Shown: positions 49,848 through 51,764 of the stretch, piece after piece | Numbering within the stretch: the stretch's first letter is position 1 | How the letters are laid out: every line of letters starts with the position of its first letter | Source: Burkholderiales bacterium | Lineage (GTDB): Bacteria > Pseudomonadota > Gammaproteobacteria > Burkholderiales > JAEUOS01 | Direction of reading: 5' to 3' | DNA length: 51,764 nucleotides | Assembly: GCA_947473125.1 (NCBI GenBank) | Contig: CANJDH010000024.1 | Span: 1-51,764 of the forward strand | Translations under genes and position numbers: made by a program | Notes under the pieces: model-generated | Told to the model about the DNA's origin: nothing | Databases searched by the model: none | The model's input: the letters and a program-made list of their open reading frames with translations, nothing else

Positions 49848-51164
49848 TCAATCGAGCGCCAGCACCGCAATCAAGCCGATAAAACCGGCGGGCAATCCGA
49901 ACCGCACATACCAGGGAGTGCCGCCGTTAATCACCACCTCGACCGGCATTGGCGCCCTTTCAAGCAGGCGTGCGGTAACCGAATGGGTCAGGAAGCGCAC
50001 CAGCCCGCTCTTCTGCGTCGTGCCGATGACAATGCGCTGGGCTCCCACTCTTTCCGCGAGGCGCAGGATCTCCCGGACGCTGTCACGCCCCTTGATGACA
50101 TGCGACTCGGTAGCAAACCCTGCCACGTGCAGCATGTGCAGTGCCGGCTCAATCACGGCGCTGCGTGCGGAGCTGAATCGGCCGGCCGCACCAGCAGGCA
50201 AATGCCAGGTGATATGGCGGTGCATCGCGGGTATCACATGGGCCACGTGCACCCGTACCGGCGTGCCGCGCGGCGTCGAAGAGATGAACCTTGACACTGC
50301 GGCGAGCGCGGCCGGAGAGTCGTTCACCGGGAGCAACACCGCGGGTGCGGCAATCATGGCGTGGGTCGTCGTGTTGGCGGATGCAATCGACTCAGTGACG
50401 GCAACGACGGATTCTGACAATACGGGTGCGATGGTCATGGCAGCAGTCTCCTTCAGTGAAACCGCTGCCGCGGATGCGGCAACGGGTGTTGCAACTTTTT
50501 TGCGCAGGTTGGCGAAGTAGCCCAAGCCGAGGACGGATGCGATGGCGCTCGCTTGAACCAGCCATGCATAGCCTTGATAGGGTGCAAACCATTCTTTGAC
50601 CAGCGGTTCACCAAGCATCATCTGGGCGGCGGTCCACGCCAGCACGCCGGCTCCTGCATAAATGATGATGGGGAAGCGCTCGACCCATTTCAGGATCAGG
50701 GTAGAACCCCACACCACGATCGGAATGCTGATCAGCAGGCCAAGCACCACCAGGAGGAAGCTGCCCTGCGCGGCGCCGGCCACGCCGAGCACATTGTCGA
50801 GCCCCATCACCGCATCGGCGATGACAATGGTTTTCATGGCGCCCCAGAAACTGTCGGCGCCCGAATGGCCCTCTTCAGCCCCCCCCTCCTGCGGTGCCAG
50901 CAGCTTGACGGCGATCCAGAGCAGCAAAGCCCCGCCGACCAGCATCAGGCCGGGAATGTTGAGAAGCCAGACCACCGTCACCGTCATCAGGGAGCGCACA
51001 GCGATCGCCCCCACGGTGCCCCACAGGATGGCGCGTCTTTGCAGATCGGCCGGCAGCTTGCGTGCCGCCAGTGCGATGACGATGGCGTTGTCGCCGGCCA
51101 ACACCAGGTCGATCAGGACGATCGCACCCAATGCATACAGAAATTGCAGAGAAAAGAAATCCAT
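49848..51164 (-). CDS. TerC-family metal exporter fused to a UspA domain
   Basis: A 438-residue fusion. Residues 1-215 are a TerC/YjbE membrane domain with seven helices and the paired acidic motifs LAGDNAIVIALAARKLP (about 22-38) and IADAVMGLDNVLGVAGAA, which fit Mn2+ export. After a linker, residues about 265-415 form a universal stress domain ending IVIGTTQKSGLVRFLTHSVTARLLERAPMPVEVV. A final helix (FGLPAGFIGLIAVLALD) returns to the membrane. The start at 51164 has GGGAGG eight bases upstream; a longer in-frame reading runs through the riboswitch and is not real. Confidence 0.88.
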   Translation of the reverse strand: MDFFSLQFLYALGAIVLIDLVLAGDNAIVIALAARKLPADLQRRAILWGTVGAIAVRSLMTVTVVWLLNIPGLMLVGGALLLWIAVKLLAPQEGGAEEGHSGADSFWGAMKTIVIADAVMGLDNVLGVAGAAQGSFLLVVLGLLISIPIVVWGSTLILKWVERFPIIIYAGAGVLAWTAAQMMLGEPLVKEWFAPYQGYAWLVQASAIASVLGLGYFANLRKKVATPVAASAAAVSLKETAAMTIAPVLSESVVAVTESIASANTTTHAMIAAPAVLLPVNDSPAALAAVSRFISSTPRGTPVRVHVAHVIPAMHRHITWHLPAGAAGRFSSARSAVIEPALHMLHVAGFATESHVIKGRDSVREILRLAERVGAQRIVIGTTQKSGLVRFLTHSVTARLLERAPMPVEVVINGGTPWYVRFGLPAGFIGLIAVLALD

Positions 51165-51215
51165 GTTGAACCTCCCGCGCTCAAGAGTCGGAACAAACCC
51201 AATGAACGGCAGGTG

Positions 51216-51382
51216 GCATGAGGGTGAGCAATACCTCGTGCCGGCGATGCCGGTCATCAAGGTCTTGCCCGCGGCCGTTGGAAGGCCGCCGATCTGCCCG
51301 GCGTTGCGCTTGGCGCACCGCGTATTGACGGACAAACCGCCGGACGAAACTGCGTCGTCCTTGTGAGCTACTCCCCTTGGCG
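51216..51382 (-). promoter_or_regulatory. yybP-ykoY-type (manganese) riboswitch
   Basis: Minus-strand leader RNA of the TerC fusion gene carries the family hallmarks in order: CCAAGGGGAGTAGCTC at the 5' side, CCGTCAATACGCGG in the middle, then GCGGGCAAGACCTTGATGAC and GCACGAGGTATTGCTCACCC closing the aptamer. GGGGAG pairs with CTCACCC to form P1. This class senses Mn2+ and controls exporters such as MntP and TerC-type proteins. The aptamer ends about 50 bases before the ATG, so control may be translational. Exact ends are estimates. Confidence 0.85.
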
Positions 51383-51422
51383 CTGCCCTGATGGATTGGG
51401 CTGCGTGGAGCTGATGGAGAGC

Positions 51423-51451
51423 ACTTTACTAGATGATTATTTGATTGTCAA
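51423..51451 (-). promoter_or_regulatory. Sigma-70 promoter of the riboswitch-terC transcript
   Basis: Minus strand: perfect TTGACA (51446-51451), 17-base spacer, TAAAGT (51423-51428). Transcription would begin near 51416, just before the riboswitch. Confidence 0.75.
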
Positions 51452-51483
51452 CTTGTTTTTATGGATTAACTATTAATCATCTA
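51430..51483. repeat. 10-bp inverted repeat flanking the AT-rich promoter
   Basis: TAGATGATTA (51430-51439) and TAATCATCTA (51474-51483) are perfect inverted copies 34 bases apart, enclosing the -35 element. The second copy contains the LysR stop codon. The stretch 51421-51500 is unusually AT-rich for this window. Confidence 0.55.
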
Positions 51484-51764
51484 TTTTTTTCTATTAATGA
51501 GATTATTACTGATCCGCCCACTTGCCGCCGGCGACTTCGCGTCCGGCGCCGCCGACGCCCGCACATGTGCCAGAAATGCCGCTGCCACCGGGGACAGCCG
51601 GCGCCCGCGCACCACCACAGCAAACCATTCGTCGGGCAGCGGAAAACCCTCCACATCAAGGATCGCCAGGCGGTCAAGCTCTGGCGCGACATCGAGCGCC
51701 TCGCGCGACACAATACTGATGCCGAGGCCAGCCGCGACCACATGCTTGATCGCCTCGTTGCTGC
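51481..51764 (-). CDS. LysR-type regulator, CbbR-like (partial, 5' part beyond right edge)
   Basis: About 94 C-terminal codons of a LysR effector domain. SNEAIKHVVAAGLGISIVSREAL, LAILDVEGFPLPDEWFAVVVRGRRLSPVAAAFLAHVR is the pattern of CbbR and its relatives (compare the common LDVxGFPLxRxWYVVxxxGKxLS...AFLxFL). CbbR activates Calvin-cycle operons and is normally divergent from them, which would place cbb genes to the right of this window. The DNA-binding half is not visible, so other LysR members with similar C-termini remain possible. A short Ser/Ala/Lys tail ends the protein. Confidence 0.7.
   Translation of the reverse strand, partial: SNEAIKHVVAAGLGISIVSREALDVAPELDRLAILDVEGFPLPDEWFAVVVRGRRLSPVAAAFLAHVRASAAPDAKSPAASGRISNNLINRKK

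Noticed and set aside
51165-51335. In-frame N-terminal extension of the TerC-UspA gene (57 codons)
   Set aside because: It is encoded by the yybP-ykoY aptamer; the ATG at 51164 has a strong ribosome site and the family N-terminus.

Overview
The window is GC-rich, densely coded chromosomal DNA and reads as a betaproteobacterium. The uvrC/pgsA/tRNA-Gly-Cys-Leu neighbourhood, the mltD/methyltransferase/rnhA block and the pst-phoU-phoB-phoR order all fit. The genus cannot be named from sequence alone. A SbtA-type bicarbonate transporter with a PII-like partner, a gamma-carbonic anhydrase and a partial LysR protein resembling CbbR hint at autotrophic or mixotrophic capacity, with the main carbon-fixation genes, if any, beyond the right edge.

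Layout. 1-10 kb: uvrC (cut by the left edge), a family-5-like uracil-DNA glycosylase, a GST, a Tat-exported dienelactone hydrolase, an EF-hand protein, GFA and SnoaL-like proteins, a truncated MaoC remnant, gamma-carbonic anhydrase, and a MaoC plus two-subunit acyl-CoA dehydrogenase operon. 10-16 kb: DUF1178, three tRNAs, pgsA, a secretin-like exported protein, a DUF465 protein, an HExxH protein, a PP2C phosphatase and three exported proteins of unknown role. 16-25 kb: dnaQ is separated from rnhA by an inserted-looking module (two MFS carriers and MarR, divergent from a thioesterase and an M20 amidohydrolase), followed by a methyltransferase and mltD.

25-43 kb is a phosphate-homeostasis and membrane-lipid-remodelling region. 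It holds a PlcP-like phospholipase C with an overlapping Agt-like glycosyltransferase, ppk, divergent ppx, a PlsC/OlsA-like acyltransferase, an M14 peptidase, an alpha/beta hydrolase, an OlsB-like acyltransferase, sixA, an orphan LivJ-like binding protein, and pstSCAB-phoU-phoB-phoR. Direct-repeat Pho boxes are readable upstream of pstS, upstream of plcP, and across the predicted ppk start codon. Together they suggest that one PhoB circuit controls phosphate uptake, polyphosphate, and replacement of phospholipids by glycolipids (perhaps also ornithine lipids).

43-52 kb: an HME-RND metal efflux operon (czcCBA-like) is translationally coupled to SbtA and a PII-like protein. Upstream on the same strand lies a TerC-UspA fusion behind a yybP-ykoY-type (Mn2+) riboswitch with a clear promoter, then the C-terminal part of a CbbR-like LysR regulator. 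A dispersed REP-like repeat family with a CCACCAAGGGTTT core recurs at seven places. It lies between convergent genes, supplies stop codons, and seems to have been read into the N-termini of UvrC and the OlsB-like protein. No CRISPR array, complete insertion sequence or rRNA gene was seen.
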